From Mycolicibacterium flavescens (lineage in GTDB: Bacteria; Actinomycetota; Actinomycetes; Mycobacteriales; Mycobacteriaceae): 64,000 bases of DNA. A model generated the notes under the pieces. The model was not told the DNA's origin and made no database searches. It worked only from the letters and a program-made list of their open reading frames with translations. The position numbers and the translations under genes are program-made. The number at the start of each line of letters is the position of its first letter. The stretch's first letter is position 1. The stretch lies in NCBI RefSeq assembly GCF_001722335.1, contig NZ_MIHA01000003.1, positions 333,094 to 397,093 on the forward strand. The letters run 5' to 3'. Positions 41,631-50,759 of the stretch are shown in pieces.

Positions 41631-44372
41631 TCAGGTGCGCGGCCCCATCCGCCTACCGAGTTCCGCGCGCGAGCGGATCCCGAGCTTGCGGTAGATCTGC
41701 GTCATGTTCGCCTCGACGGTCTTGGCGCTGATGAACAGCGCCGCGGCGATGTCGCGGTTGGTCATCCCCGAGGACGCCAGTTCGGCGACCCGTTGTTCGC
41801 CCGGGGTGAGCTCGGCCGACCGGCCGGGTGCCACGTTGGTGCGCTCGATCTCGGCCCTGGCGCGGTTCGCCCACAGCGGGCTGCCGAGCCGCTCGAAGGT
41901 CTGCAGCGCCTCGGTGAACGTCTCTGTGGCGCTTTGCTTCTGGCGTCGTCGCCGCTGCAGCTGGCCCAGCACCAGCTGGGTCCGGGCGCGTTCGAACGGC
42001 ATCGCGAGCCGGTCGTGTTCGGCGAGCGCCTGCAGGGCCGACTTCTCCGCCGCGGCGACGTCACCCGCGGCGGCGGCGACCAGCGCCCGGCACCTGGCGG
42101 CGATCGCCAGCATCCAGGACCGGTCCAGCCGGCGGCCGTTGCGTTCCAGCGTCGCGATCATCGGTTCGGCCTCGGCGGTGCGGCCCAGAGCCACCAGCGC
42201 CTCCACGGCGTCGGGCACGAACCCGGCCTTGATGATCTCGGTACATGGGAGCCGGTCGAAGTCCGACGTCAGCGGTTCGAGGTCTTTCAGCGCCTGCTCG
42301 TAGTCGCCGAGGGACACGCTCACGAAACCCAGTGTCATGATCGGCCATTCGGCCAGCAGCGGGGCGCTGAACCGTTCGGCGGCCTCGATCGCGGCCGTCG
42401 CGTCGGCGCGCGCGGCGTCCACCTGCCCGGTGTATGCGGCGGCCAAGCCGCGGACGGTCAACGCGATCACCAGCGAGTGGTCCCCGCCGATCTGCTCGGC
42501 GTGCTGGATCGCGTCGTCGGCTGCGCCTGCGGCCGCGGCGTAGTCACCGCGCCACACGTGGATCAGCGTGCTCCACACACAGACGAACAGCATGTCGCCG
42601 TCGGCGCCGCGCTCCACGCAGCGTTGGCGCAGCACCGCCATGTGCCCGCGCGCCTCGTCGAGACGGCCCGCCCACGCGAGGACCTGCGCGGCGGTGGAGT
42701 GCGCGCGGAACGGGATCGGCACGTCGGCGTCGGGGTCCTCCATAGCCAGTGCCCGGTTCAGGCTGTCTTCGTCGAAACCGTTGCCGGACAGCGCTTTGAG
42801 AACCTCCAGGTCGGCGAGCGCCTGGCTGGTGAGCATGTCGATGCCGAGGATTTCGGCGTGGTTGACCGCGTTCTGCGCGCTGACCAGCGCCTGCTCGTAC
42901 TGTCCCTGGTTGGCCTGGGCGAACGACAGCGTCAGCAGGGTCTGCGCCAGCACGGCCGGGTTGTCCTCGCTGTTGGCGAGCGCCTCGGTCAGCACGTCGG
43001 CGGCGTCGGCGAAGCTGCGCCGGTAGATGTAGATGCCGGCGAGCAGTCCCAGCGCGATCGCCCGCAGCATCCCCGGCCGCACCACCTCAAGCGCCGGTGC
43101 GAGCACCTCGTGCGCCTTGTCGTGATCGCCGGCCCGGAAGTGGTGGCTGCCCGAGCGGATGCGCCGCGACGGGCTGTCCCCGCCGAGCTTGATCGCCAGG
43201 TCCAGCAGTTCCGCGGCCGCGCTCGGCGCGCCGCGCGCGCGTGCGGCCTCGGCGGCGTCGTCGAGCGAGCGCAGGATCTCGGGGTCCGAGCGCGACGACG
43301 CCAGCGCGAGGTGCCGCGCCTTGAGTTCGGGCTGCACGACGGCTTCGGCCAGCGCCCGGTGCATCCGCCTGCGCCGTGGCGCCGACGCCCCGAAGTAGAC
43401 GCCGCGGGCCAACAGCTGGTGCGTGAAATGGACCCGGTTGCCGGTGATCTCGATGATGCCGCGGCTCTCGACCTCTTCGAGCAGCTCGGTCATCCGGTCG
43501 GGGTCGTTTCCGGTGGCCGCGGCCAGCAATTCGACCGTCGGGTCGGCAACGCTGGCGGCGGCCAGCAGCGCGTCGTTGGCGTCGTCGTCGAGATCGGTGA
43601 TCCGCCGCTGCACCAACTCGGCCAGCGTGCGCGGCAGGTCGGGTTCGGTGTCGATTGCCCGCGCCATCTCCAGCGCATAGAACGGGTTGCCCCCGGAGAC
43701 GTCGGCGATCCGCATGATCGTCGGTCGCGGTAGCGAGCGCCCGATCCGGCTGCTGATCAACTCGTGCAGGCCGCCGAGGGTCATCGGGCTGACCCGCACC
43801 CGGGTCAACGCGTCGGGTCGGGCCAGATGCAGCCACGACGTGGTGCTCGGCTGCTCGGGATCCGCGCGCTCGGTGACGACGAGGGCGACGCGGCCGCGCA
43901 GGCGGCGGGCGACGAACGCCAGCACGTCGCGACTGCAGGCGTCGAGCCATTGCAGATCGTCGACCGCGATGACGACCGGGTTGTCGACAGCCATCGTCTC
44001 GATGACCGACAGCATGGCCGCGGCCACCACATGCTGATCGGTCTCCGGGCCGCCGGCGTCGTCGCGCATCAGAACCCGGTTCACCGCGACCCGCTGCACT
44101 TGGGGCAACGACGCCAGCGCATCCGTGTCGATGTCGGTCAGCAGGTCGGCGACCGTGCCGTAGGCGAGTTTGGACTCCGCCTCCCACGCCCGCGCCGACA
44201 TCACCGTGAACCCGCTGTCGCGGGCGTGCTGCAGCGCGGCCAGCCACAACGTCGTCTTGCCGATCCCGGCCTCGCCTTCGAGCAACAACCCCGCGGGCCG
44301 CTGCGCCGCGGCCGAGACGATCTCGGAAATCGAGTGCATCTCGTGCGCCCGGCTGACCACCCCCACCGCCAC
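41631..44372 (-). CDS. Large LuxR (LAL) family regulator
   Basis: This roughly 913-residue protein carries an N-terminal AAA ATPase domain with Walker A GEAGIGKTTLW and Walker B VVIAVDDLQWLD. A long TPR-like helical region fills residues 350-820. A C-terminal LuxR helix-turn-helix follows (LTPGEQRVAELASSGMTNRDIAAALFISAKTVEANMTQIYRKLGI). LAL regulators are signal-dependent activators of catabolic or secondary metabolic genes. The start is uncertain: GTG 44372 is used; TTG 44393 is in frame upstream. It is divergent from the HSL-type esterase with about 85 bp between them, so that gene is a likely target. Between its end and the ferredoxin start lie 50 bp without features. Confidence 0.9.
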   Translation of the reverse strand: MAVGVVSRAHEMHSISEIVSAAAQRPAGLLLEGEAGIGKTTLWLAALQHARDSGFTVMSARAWEAESKLAYGTVADLLTDIDTDALASLPQVQRVAVNRVLMRDDAGGPETDQHVVAAAMLSVIETMAVDNPVVIAVDDLQWLDACSRDVLAFVARRLRGRVALVVTERADPEQPSTTSWLHLARPDALTRVRVSPMTLGGLHELISSRIGRSLPRPTIMRIADVSGGNPFYALEMARAIDTEPDLPRTLAELVQRRITDLDDDANDALLAAASVADPTVELLAAATGNDPDRMTELLEEVESRGIIEITGNRVHFTHQLLARGVYFGASAPRRRRMHRALAEAVVQPELKARHLALASSRSDPEILRSLDDAAEAARARGAPSAAAELLDLAIKLGGDSPSRRIRSGSHHFRAGDHDKAHEVLAPALEVVRPGMLRAIALGLLAGIYIYRRSFADAADVLTEALANSEDNPAVLAQTLLTLSFAQANQGQYEQALVSAQNAVNHAEILGIDMLTSQALADLEVLKALSGNGFDEDSLNRALAMEDPDADVPIPFRAHSTAAQVLAWAGRLDEARGHMAVLRQRCVERGADGDMLFVCVWSTLIHVWRGDYAAAAGAADDAIQHAEQIGGDHSLVIALTVRGLAAAYTGQVDAARADATAAIEAAERFSAPLLAEWPIMTLGFVSVSLGDYEQALKDLEPLTSDFDRLPCTEIIKAGFVPDAVEALVALGRTAEAEPMIATLERNGRRLDRSWMLAIAARCRALVAAAAGDVAAAEKSALQALAEHDRLAMPFERARTQLVLGQLQRRRRQKQSATETFTEALQTFERLGSPLWANRARAEIERTNVAPGRSAELTPGEQRVAELASSGMTNRDIAAALFISAKTVEANMTQIYRKLGIRSRAELGRRMGPRT

Positions 44373-44455
44373 ATCATGACAGCGGGCAAACAATTCCGGC
44401 GCGGATGAACCAGACCCGGCCTCCTCGCGCCGTCACGGGACGCAATACTGGGCAG

Positions 44456-45358
44456 ATGCCTCCGCCCGAGTTCCACCCCGAACTGCGCCGCACCGCCCGC
44501 CTGGTACCGAAGCAGGCGATCACGCCGGTGACGCTGCCGGTGATCCGGATGGTGACGCGCCGGATGTGGCGCAAGGTGCCGCGCGACGTCGAGGCGCTGA
44601 CGTTGCCCTCCGGTGTCGGGGTGCGGCTGTTCCGGCCCGCCGGCGCCACCGGCCGGGGTCCGGCGCTGCTGTGGATCCACGGCGGCGGGTATGTCATCGG
44701 GCATCCCGGTCAGGACGACGACCTGTGCCGCCGCTTCGCGCGCCGACTCGGAGCCACCGTCGCGGCGGTCGACTACCGCCTGGCCCCCGAACACCCGTAT
44801 CCAGCGCCGCTGGAGGACTGCTATGCGGCGTTGAAGTGGCTGGCGGCGTTGCCGTCGGTGGACCCCGCGCGGGTCGCGATCGGAGGCGCCAGCGCCGGCG
44901 GCGGACTGGCCGCGGCGTTGGCGCTGCTGGCCCGCGACCGCGGCGAGGTGCCGCTGGCGGCTCAGCTGCTGGTGTATCCGATGCTCGACGACCGCACCGT
45001 CGACCGCGCCGAACTCGACAAGCCGGGGCTGCGGCTGTGGAACCAGACCAGCAACAAGTTCGGCTGGTCGGCGTACCTCGGTGACGCCGATCCGGAGGTC
45101 GCGGTGCCGGCCCGCCGCCAAGACCTGACCGGCCTGCCGCCCGCGTGGGTGGGCGTGGGCACCTTCGACCTGTTCCACGACGAGGACCTCGCCTACGCCG
45201 AACGCCTGAAGGCCGCCGGGGTGCCGTGCGAGGTCGAGGTCGTCGAGGGGGCGTTCCACGGGTTCGACGGGGTGGCGCCGAAAGCGTCAGTGTCACAACG
45301 CTTTTTCGACAGCCAGTGCGCGATGCTGCAGGGCGCGCTGACGCCGGCCGCCGCTTAG
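44456..45358 (+). CDS. HSL-type alpha/beta-hydrolase (esterase)
   Basis: This 300-residue esterase belongs to the hormone-sensitive lipase group. It shows HGGGYVIGHPG for the oxyanion hole, the nucleophile serine in GASAGGGLAAALAL, the acid in GTFDLFHDEDL and the histidine in GAFHGFDGVAPKA. Substrates are likely short acyl esters. ATG 44456 (MPPPEFHPEL) is chosen. It is divergent from the LAL regulator and its stop is directly against the convergent amidohydrolase stop (1 bp apart). Confidence 0.9.
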   Translation: MPPPEFHPELRRTARLVPKQAITPVTLPVIRMVTRRMWRKVPRDVEALTLPSGVGVRLFRPAGATGRGPALLWIHGGGYVIGHPGQDDDLCRRFARRLGATVAAVDYRLAPEHPYPAPLEDCYAALKWLAALPSVDPARVAIGGASAGGGLAAALALLARDRGEVPLAAQLLVYPMLDDRTVDRAELDKPGLRLWNQTSNKFGWSAYLGDADPEVAVPARRQDLTGLPPAWVGVGTFDLFHDEDLAYAERLKAAGVPCEVEVVEGAFHGFDGVAPKASVSQRFFDSQCAMLQGALTPAAA

Positions 45359-45359
45359 C

Positions 45360-46649
45360 TCAGCGTTCGAAGACCGGTCGGCCCGCGACGATCGTGGCCT
45401 CGACCATGGTCGCGTCCAGCGCGTCGAGCACCTCGGCGGGAGGACCGGCCAGCACGACCACGTCCCCGGGTTCGCCTGGCGCGATGCGGCGGGGCCGGGC
45501 GGGGCGCTCGGCCGGGCCGAGGAACATCGCCAACGCCCGATGCGGCGCGACGCGTTCGGCCGCGCCGAGGACATGGCCGGCCCCGGTGGTGCGGTGAACT
45601 GCCGCCCGCATTGCCCGCCACGGGTCGCCGTCGCCGAACGGGGTGTCGGTCGACAACGCCACCGGCACACCGGCATCGATCAGAGACGCCAACCGCCACA
45701 GTTCGTGATGTTCGGCGGCGGGCACGTCGTCGAGATACTGATCGCCGCGTTCGGCGACGAAATTGGGTTGGGTCACCACCGTCACGCCGCTGTCGGCGAG
45801 CGCGGCGATGCTGTCGTCGGGGACGACGGCGGCGTGTTCGATGCGGTCCCCCGCGCGGGACCCGGCGATCTGCAGCGCCGCCAGCGTGACCGCGAGTTGT
45901 GCGGCCGTCACGCAGTGCACGGCCACCGGTGTGCCGTGGTCATGGCGGTCGACAATCCAGTCGGCCAGCCCGTCGAGGTCGAGGTCGGTGTCGTGCAGGA
46001 TCCGCTTACCCGGGGCGAGGCAGTGCACTCGCTGGTACAGGTGGGCCGCGAGGAGAGCGTCGACGTCGGTGGCGTCGAGATCGGGGGTGGCGTCGGTGAC
46101 CCCGGTGACCCCGAGCCCGGCCAGGTGCCTGCTGATCTGCGAGAGGCCGGTGTCGTTGCGCGGCAACGTGTTCGACCAACCGTGGTCGTCGCTGCGCAAC
46201 CGGCCGTCAGGGTGGTCGGCCCGCCCGATCCGTTCGAGGCCCGCGGTGTTGAGTGTCCACAGCACACCGCTGCGGTGCTGCACCCGCACCGGCACCGGGG
46301 GTGCGATTTCGTCGAGCAGGTTGCGGTCGAGTGGCCCGGCGACGGCCTCGTGGTACCCGACCGCGCGGATCCAGCCGTCGTCACCGACCGGGGCTTCGGC
46401 GAGAATCCCTGCGAGACCGGCACGGTCGCGGACGTCGGAGGGCCCGACTGTGACCGAGCGCAGCGCTGCGGCGGCGGAGTGCAGGTGGACGTGGTGGTCG
46501 TGCAGGCCGGGGATGACCGTGCGCCCCGCGGCGTCGAGAATGTCTTCGCCGGGGCGGGCGCTGAGGTCCGCTTCGACCGCTGTGATCGTGTCCTCGACGC
46601 GGATGTCGGCTGCGGTGCCGTCGAGCAGTCTGGCGTGTTTGATCAGCAC
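45360..46649 (-). CDS. Amidohydrolase (metal-dependent, YtcJ/imidazolonepropionase-like)
   Basis: This 429-residue amidohydrolase-superfamily enzyme has the metal-binding HxH in VIPGLHDHHVHLHSAA. Further ligands are likely in VAVHCVTAAQ, IEHAAVVPDD and LSTDTPFGDGDPW. Hydrolysis of an amide, lactam or related bond is expected; substrate unknown. The start is GTG 46649, which overlaps the end of the CoA-transferase gene by 7 bp. It is the last gene of a three-gene operon with the hotdog protein and the CoA-transferase, which suggests a ring-opening or deamidation step near CoA activation. Confidence 0.85.
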   Translation of the reverse strand: MLIKHARLLDGTAADIRVEDTITAVEADLSARPGEDILDAAGRTVIPGLHDHHVHLHSAAAALRSVTVGPSDVRDRAGLAGILAEAPVGDDGWIRAVGYHEAVAGPLDRNLLDEIAPPVPVRVQHRSGVLWTLNTAGLERIGRADHPDGRLRSDDHGWSNTLPRNDTGLSQISRHLAGLGVTGVTDATPDLDATDVDALLAAHLYQRVHCLAPGKRILHDTDLDLDGLADWIVDRHDHGTPVAVHCVTAAQLAVTLAALQIAGSRAGDRIEHAAVVPDDSIAALADSGVTVVTQPNFVAERGDQYLDDVPAAEHHELWRLASLIDAGVPVALSTDTPFGDGDPWRAMRAAVHRTTGAGHVLGAAERVAPHRALAMFLGPAERPARPRRIAPGEPGDVVVLAGPPAEVLDALDATMVEATIVAGRPVFER

Positions 46650-47752
46650 GCCGCGAACCGTCGGCGGATCAGTTCGTCGACCTCGGCGTTGTGGGCGCCC
46701 AGCGCCGGCGCCGACCCGGTGATCTGTGGTGTTGTGTCGCAGCGTGTTTGGCCGTCCTGCGGGAGCGCGGCGTAGGTGGCCGCCACCGCGGCCATACACA
46801 CCTCGACCAGTTCGCCGCCGCCACTGCGCAGCGACTGCACCACCGCGAGCGCGGCTTCCAGACCCGTCAGTGGGTCGGCGATCGCGTCACCGCAGAACAC
46901 CGGCCCGTCGCCGTCGGCGCCGACCAGACCGCCGGAGACCGCCGCGTCGTCGCCGAACGCGACCCAGTTGCCGCGCTCGTCGTCGGTACCGTGACCGGTG
47001 ATACGCAGCCAGACCCGACCGTCGCGCGGGGACACGTCCGTCGGTCCCAGACCGCGGCGCACGAGCGCGGCCGGACGCGACGACTCGATCACCACGTCGG
47101 CGGCGTCGAGCAACGCCCGCAGACCGTCGGGTTCGTCGAAATCGGCTTGGTAGGAGAGCTTTCCGGCGTTCATCCAGTCGAAGAACGACCGGGGTCCGTT
47201 GCGGGCGCCGTCCGGCCGGGCAACGGTTTCGACCTTGACGACGGTGGCGCCGGCCCGCGACAGCAGGTGCCCGCACAGCGGGCCCGCCCACATCGCCGAC
47301 AGGTCGGCGACCAGCAGATCCGAGGGGCCGCGGGTGGTGGTGGCGGCGCCGAACGGATACACCCGCGGCGGTTCGGGCGGGGTCTCGGCGAGTGCGGCCA
47401 CCGGCAACCCTAGCAGCCGGGCCTGTTCGGTGACGTCGGCGGAGTCGCGGTCGGCGGCCCACGCCTGCACGGCGGCCCACGGCTCGTCGACCGTGTCCGC
47501 GCCGATCAGGGCGGGTACCGCGGCGACGTCGTCGGGGCGCGACAGCGTCAGCGCGCACCACCCGTCGCGCGAGGGCATCAGGCGGGTCGCGCCGCCCGCC
47601 GACACCCGGCCCCGCGGCGCGATGCCCAGCAGCGCGGCCCGCCCGCCGATCAACTCGGCGGCGTCGACGGACACGCCGGTGAACGTCATGAACGCACCGG
47701 CCACCCGGCGGGCCCGGTCGAGCACGCCGGCGGAGACGGCCAGGGACGTCAC
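46643..47752 (-). CDS. Type III CoA-transferase with rearranged domain order
   Basis: This 369-residue protein is of the CaiB/BaiF (family III) class, which transfers CoA between acids. The Rossmann-like segment that usually starts such proteins (DLSAMWAGPLCGHLLSRAGA) is at residues 150-169. The segment usually near the C terminus (DGWCALTLSRPDDVAAVPAL, then EQARLLGLPVAALAE) is at residues 63-123. The order thus looks circularly permuted. The catalytic aspartate candidate is D293 in IADPLTGLEAA. The start is GTG 47752. It lies 43 bp after the hotdog gene and overlaps the amidohydrolase gene by 7 bp. Confidence 0.85.
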   Translation of the reverse strand: MTSLAVSAGVLDRARRVAGAFMTFTGVSVDAAELIGGRAALLGIAPRGRVSAGGATRLMPSRDGWCALTLSRPDDVAAVPALIGADTVDEPWAAVQAWAADRDSADVTEQARLLGLPVAALAETPPEPPRVYPFGAATTTRGPSDLLVADLSAMWAGPLCGHLLSRAGATVVKVETVARPDGARNGPRSFFDWMNAGKLSYQADFDEPDGLRALLDAADVVIESSRPAALVRRGLGPTDVSPRDGRVWLRITGHGTDDERGNWVAFGDDAAVSGGLVGADGDGPVFCGDAIADPLTGLEAALAVVQSLRSGGGELVEVCMAAVAATYAALPQDGQTRCDTTPQITGSAPALGAHNAEVDELIRRRFAAC

Positions 47753-47795
47753 AGCCCCATTGTGCTTGCTTCGTCCCGGCCAAAGGGAGCGGGGT

Positions 47796-48788
47796 TCAGA
47801 ACTGCAACGCGGTGAAACGCCAGTCGAGCACCTCGCGGTCGGGCTCACCGGCGGCATGGACCACCGATCGCAGGGTGAGCACGCCGCCGCGACCGTCGGG
47901 CAGCGGGTCGGCGCGCTCGACGTGCAGTTCACTGAAGAGGGTGTCACCCTCGTGGACCGGGCCGGTGTGGTCACAGGACTGCCAGGCCAGCACGGTCACC
48001 AGGTTCGGCAGGAGCCGGGTGGCCTGCGCCAGCGCCAGCCCGATGGTGTGCCCGCCGTAGACCAGCCGCTGCCCGGCGACGCGGCGATCATGGTGGGTGG
48101 CAGCGATGTTCAGCGACAGCCGGGCCAACTCCGGGGCGCTGCTGACGACGTCGCCGGTGCTGTGCAGCACCGCGCCGGCCAGGCCCGCATCGAAGTGGTC
48201 GCCGGCGACGCGCGCGCGGTAGGCCTCGGCGTCCCAGTCGGCGGTCGGGTCCGGCGTGGGCAGGGCTTCGGCGCCGACGGCGGCCAGGTCGTCGGCGTGT
48301 CCGGTGTCGCCTGCACCGTCGCGTAGCGGCAGCATCGCGCACCGGTAGAAGTCGAGAACCATCCGGCCCAGCTGGTCCACGGTGGTCATCCGCAGCGCGG
48401 CCAGACCCGTCGGGGCACGGCCGGGCTTGGCGGAATTCTGTTTCAGCCCAACGACTTCGGTGCGGGTGAACAGCGAGTCGCCGATGACGGGGTACCGGTG
48501 AAACCTCAGCCCGCGGTAGAACAGGTTGGCCTTGACCCGCTGGGTCACCAGGGTGGTCTGGCCGATCGCGACATCGCACACCAGCGCGGGATGGGCCAGG
48601 GGCCCGGTGGCGCCGGTGACGGCCGCCGCGAGTTCGGCGTCCAAGGCCAGGCGCAGCCGGTCGCCGAGGATCGACTGGTGCACGGCCGCGGCGCCGTCGG
48701 TCAGCGTCATCGACGGTGCGGTGTCGAATACCTGCCCGACCCGCAGGTCGTCGAAGTAGGGGCCGCTCACGGCTGCCCACTCTGGCAT
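47796..48788 (-). CDS. Double-hotdog protein, Rv0216-like
   Basis: This 330-residue protein has two hotdog (MaoC-like) domains. It matches Rv0216 (337 residues) in position between fadE3 and lip genes and in length; Rv0216 has an R-hydratase-like fold. The C-terminal half shows YGGHTIGLALAQATRLLPN and HEGDTLFSELHVER. The canonical D-x4-H of active hydratases is not obvious, so a thioesterase or binding role is possible. ATG 48788 (MPEWAAVSGPYFDD) is chosen. It is divergent from fadE3, with only 21 bp between starts, and heads the operon with the CoA-transferase and the amidohydrolase. Confidence 0.87.
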   Translation of the reverse strand: MPEWAAVSGPYFDDLRVGQVFDTAPSMTLTDGAAAVHQSILGDRLRLALDAELAAAVTGATGPLAHPALVCDVAIGQTTLVTQRVKANLFYRGLRFHRYPVIGDSLFTRTEVVGLKQNSAKPGRAPTGLAALRMTTVDQLGRMVLDFYRCAMLPLRDGAGDTGHADDLAAVGAEALPTPDPTADWDAEAYRARVAGDHFDAGLAGAVLHSTGDVVSSAPELARLSLNIAATHHDRRVAGQRLVYGGHTIGLALAQATRLLPNLVTVLAWQSCDHTGPVHEGDTLFSELHVERADPLPDGRGGVLTLRSVVHAAGEPDREVLDWRFTALQF

Positions 48789-48809
48789 TCGGCCGGACAA
48801 AGTGTCAAT

Positions 48810-49979
48810 ATGGCCGTACATATGAACACGCTCAGTGAAGAAGAAACCATGTTGGTCGCCACCGTGCGGGCTTTCATCGACCGTGAGGTCAAGCCGCGGG
48901 TGCGCGACGTCGAACACGCCAACGAGTACCCCGAGGCGTGGATCGAGCAGATGAAGCAGATCGGCATCTACGGGCTGGCGATCCCCGAGGAGTACGGCGG
49001 CTCACCGGTGTCGATGCCGTGCTACGTCGAGGTCACCCAGGAGTTGTCGCGCGGCTGGATGAGCCTGGCAGGCGCGATGGGCGGGCACACCGTCGTCGCC
49101 AAACTGCTCACCCTGTTCGGCACCGAGGACCAGAAGCGCCGGTATCTACCCGCGATGGCCACCGGAGAGGTGCGCGCGACGATGGCGTTGACCGAACCGG
49201 GCGGCGGTTCGGATCTGCAGAACATGACGACGGTGGCGCTGCCGTCCGAGGGCGGCGGGCTGACCATCAACGGCTCCAAGACGTGGATCTCCAACGCACG
49301 CCGGTCCGGGCTGATCGCGCTTCTGTGCAAGACCGACCCGGCGGCCACACCGCGGCACCGGGGTATCTCGGTGGTGCTGGTCGAGCAGGGCACCACCGGG
49401 TTGTCGGTGTCGCGCGACCTGCCCAAACTCGGCTACAAGGGTGTCGAGTCCTGCGAGCTGGTGTTCGACGACTGTCGGGTACCGGCGTCGGCGATCCTCG
49501 GCGGCGAGCCCGGTAAGGGTTTCGGGCAGATGATGAAAGGGCTTGAGACCGGCCGTATTCAGGTGGCCTCGCGTGCTCTGGGTGTCGCGACGGCCGCGCT
49601 GGAGGACGCGCTGCGCTACGCGCAGGAGCGGGAGAGCTTCGGCCAGCCGATCTGGAAGCACCAGTCCGTCGGCAACTATCTGGCCGACATGGCGACCAAG
49701 TTGACCGCCGCGCGGCAGTTGACCCGCTACGCCGCCGAACGGTACGACAGCGGCGAACGCTGCGACATGGAGGCCGGGATGGCCAAGCTGTTCGCCTCCG
49801 AGGTGGCGATGGAGATCGCGCTCAACGCCGTCCGGATCCACGGCGGCTACGGCTATTCCACCGAGTACGACGTCGAACGCTATTTCCGGGACGCGCCGCT
49901 GATGATCGTCGGCGAGGGCACCAACGAGATCCAGCGCAATGTGATCGCCTCGCAACTGGTGGCCCGGGGCGGCGTCTGA
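48810..49979 (+). CDS. fadE3: Acyl-CoA dehydrogenase FadE3
   Basis: This 389-residue FAD acyl-CoA dehydrogenase matches FadE3 (Rv0215c) in place and orientation. Segments seen are MALTEPGGGSDLQNM, GSKTWISNARRSGL, GRIQVASRALGVATAAL, ERESFGQPIWKHQS, IHGGYGYSTEYDVERYFRD and VGEGTNEIQRN; the last carries the glutamate used as base in short-chain enzymes. ATG 48810 or 48822 (MNTLSEEE) could be the start. The GntR gene follows after 2 bp, so both are one transcription unit divergent from the hotdog operon. Confidence 0.9.
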   Translation: MAVHMNTLSEEETMLVATVRAFIDREVKPRVRDVEHANEYPEAWIEQMKQIGIYGLAIPEEYGGSPVSMPCYVEVTQELSRGWMSLAGAMGGHTVVAKLLTLFGTEDQKRRYLPAMATGEVRATMALTEPGGGSDLQNMTTVALPSEGGGLTINGSKTWISNARRSGLIALLCKTDPAATPRHRGISVVLVEQGTTGLSVSRDLPKLGYKGVESCELVFDDCRVPASAILGGEPGKGFGQMMKGLETGRIQVASRALGVATAALEDALRYAQERESFGQPIWKHQSVGNYLADMATKLTAARQLTRYAAERYDSGERCDMEAGMAKLFASEVAMEIALNAVRIHGGYGYSTEYDVERYFRDAPLMIVGEGTNEIQRNVIASQLVARGGV

Positions 49980-49981
49980 CG

Positions 49982-50704
49982 ATGAAGCCCGCGTACCAGG
50001 TGCTGCGGGACCAGCTGCGCGACGAGATCGCCGAGGGCCGCTACCGTGACGGTGCGCGGCTACCGACGGAGTCCGAACTCGTTGCTGCACACGGCCTGTC
50101 GCGGCAGACGGTGCGGCGGGCGTTCCAGGACCTGGTGGCCGAGGGCGTGGTGTACCGGGTGCCCGGTCGCGGCACCTACGCCAGCGACGTCGGTGGCCGG
50201 TATCTCCGTCAGCTCGGTTCGATCGAAGACCTGATGAGCCTGTCCGACGACACCTCGATGGAGGTGCTGAGCGGGTTGCGCAGACGCGTCGACGTGGCGG
50301 CCGCGAGCCGGTTGCGCCTCGACGGCGACGCGGTGTTCACGGTGCTGTTCCGACGGCTGCACGCCGGTCTGCCGTTCGTGTCGACGACCGTGCACCTGCC
50401 ACCCGCGGTGGCCGCATCGGTGGTGGACTCGGCGGAACTGGCGGACGGAGCAGTCGGCACGCAGACCGTGATCGGAGTACTCGAACCGCACCTCGACGCC
50501 CCTATCGTCGAAGCGGCACAGTCGATCACGGTGTCGCGAGCCGACGCCGGGGTTGCGGCCGCGGTGCACTGCGAGCCCGGTCACCCGATGCTGCGGGTGG
50601 ACCGGCTGTACTCGGACGCCGAGGGCCGCCCGGTCGAACTGTCGGTCAGCCACTTCCTGCCCGAGCAGTACACCTACCGCGTGACGCTGCGCCGCTCAGG
50701 CTAG
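49982..50704 (+). CDS. GntR/HutC family transcriptional regulator
   Basis: This 240-residue regulator has an N-terminal winged helix (YQVLRDQLRDEIAEGRYRDGARLPTESELVAAHGLSRQTVRRAFQDLVAEG; wing RVPGRGTYAS) and a C-terminal UTRA ligand domain (RLYSDAEGRPVELSVSHFLPEQYTYRV). It probably responds to a pathway metabolite. ATG 49982 is 2 bp after fadE3. Location at the end of fadE3 and next to enoyl-CoA hydratase and fadD4 suggests it controls this catabolic module. Confidence 0.9.
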   Translation: MKPAYQVLRDQLRDEIAEGRYRDGARLPTESELVAAHGLSRQTVRRAFQDLVAEGVVYRVPGRGTYASDVGGRYLRQLGSIEDLMSLSDDTSMEVLSGLRRRVDVAAASRLRLDGDAVFTVLFRRLHAGLPFVSTTVHLPPAVAASVVDSAELADGAVGTQTVIGVLEPHLDAPIVEAAQSITVSRADAGVAAAVHCEPGHPMLRVDRLYSDAEGRPVELSVSHFLPEQYTYRVTLRRSG

Positions 50705-50706
50705 TT

Positions 50707-50759
50707 GTGATTTCGGCGCGCTACCGATCGCTCAGCGACTGGTAGCGCACCGAAGTCAC
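50707..50759. terminator. Long dyad between the GntR and enoyl-CoA hydratase genes
   Basis: The arms are GTGATTTCGGCGCGCTACC (50707-50725) and GGTAGCGCACCGAAGTCAC (50741-50759), matching at 17 of 19 pairs. An extra TCGCT/AGCGA stem lies in the loop. It fills the gap between two convergent genes and includes the hydratase stop codon. Likely a bidirectional terminator; not related in sequence to the dyads at 5932 and 55365. Confidence 0.65.
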
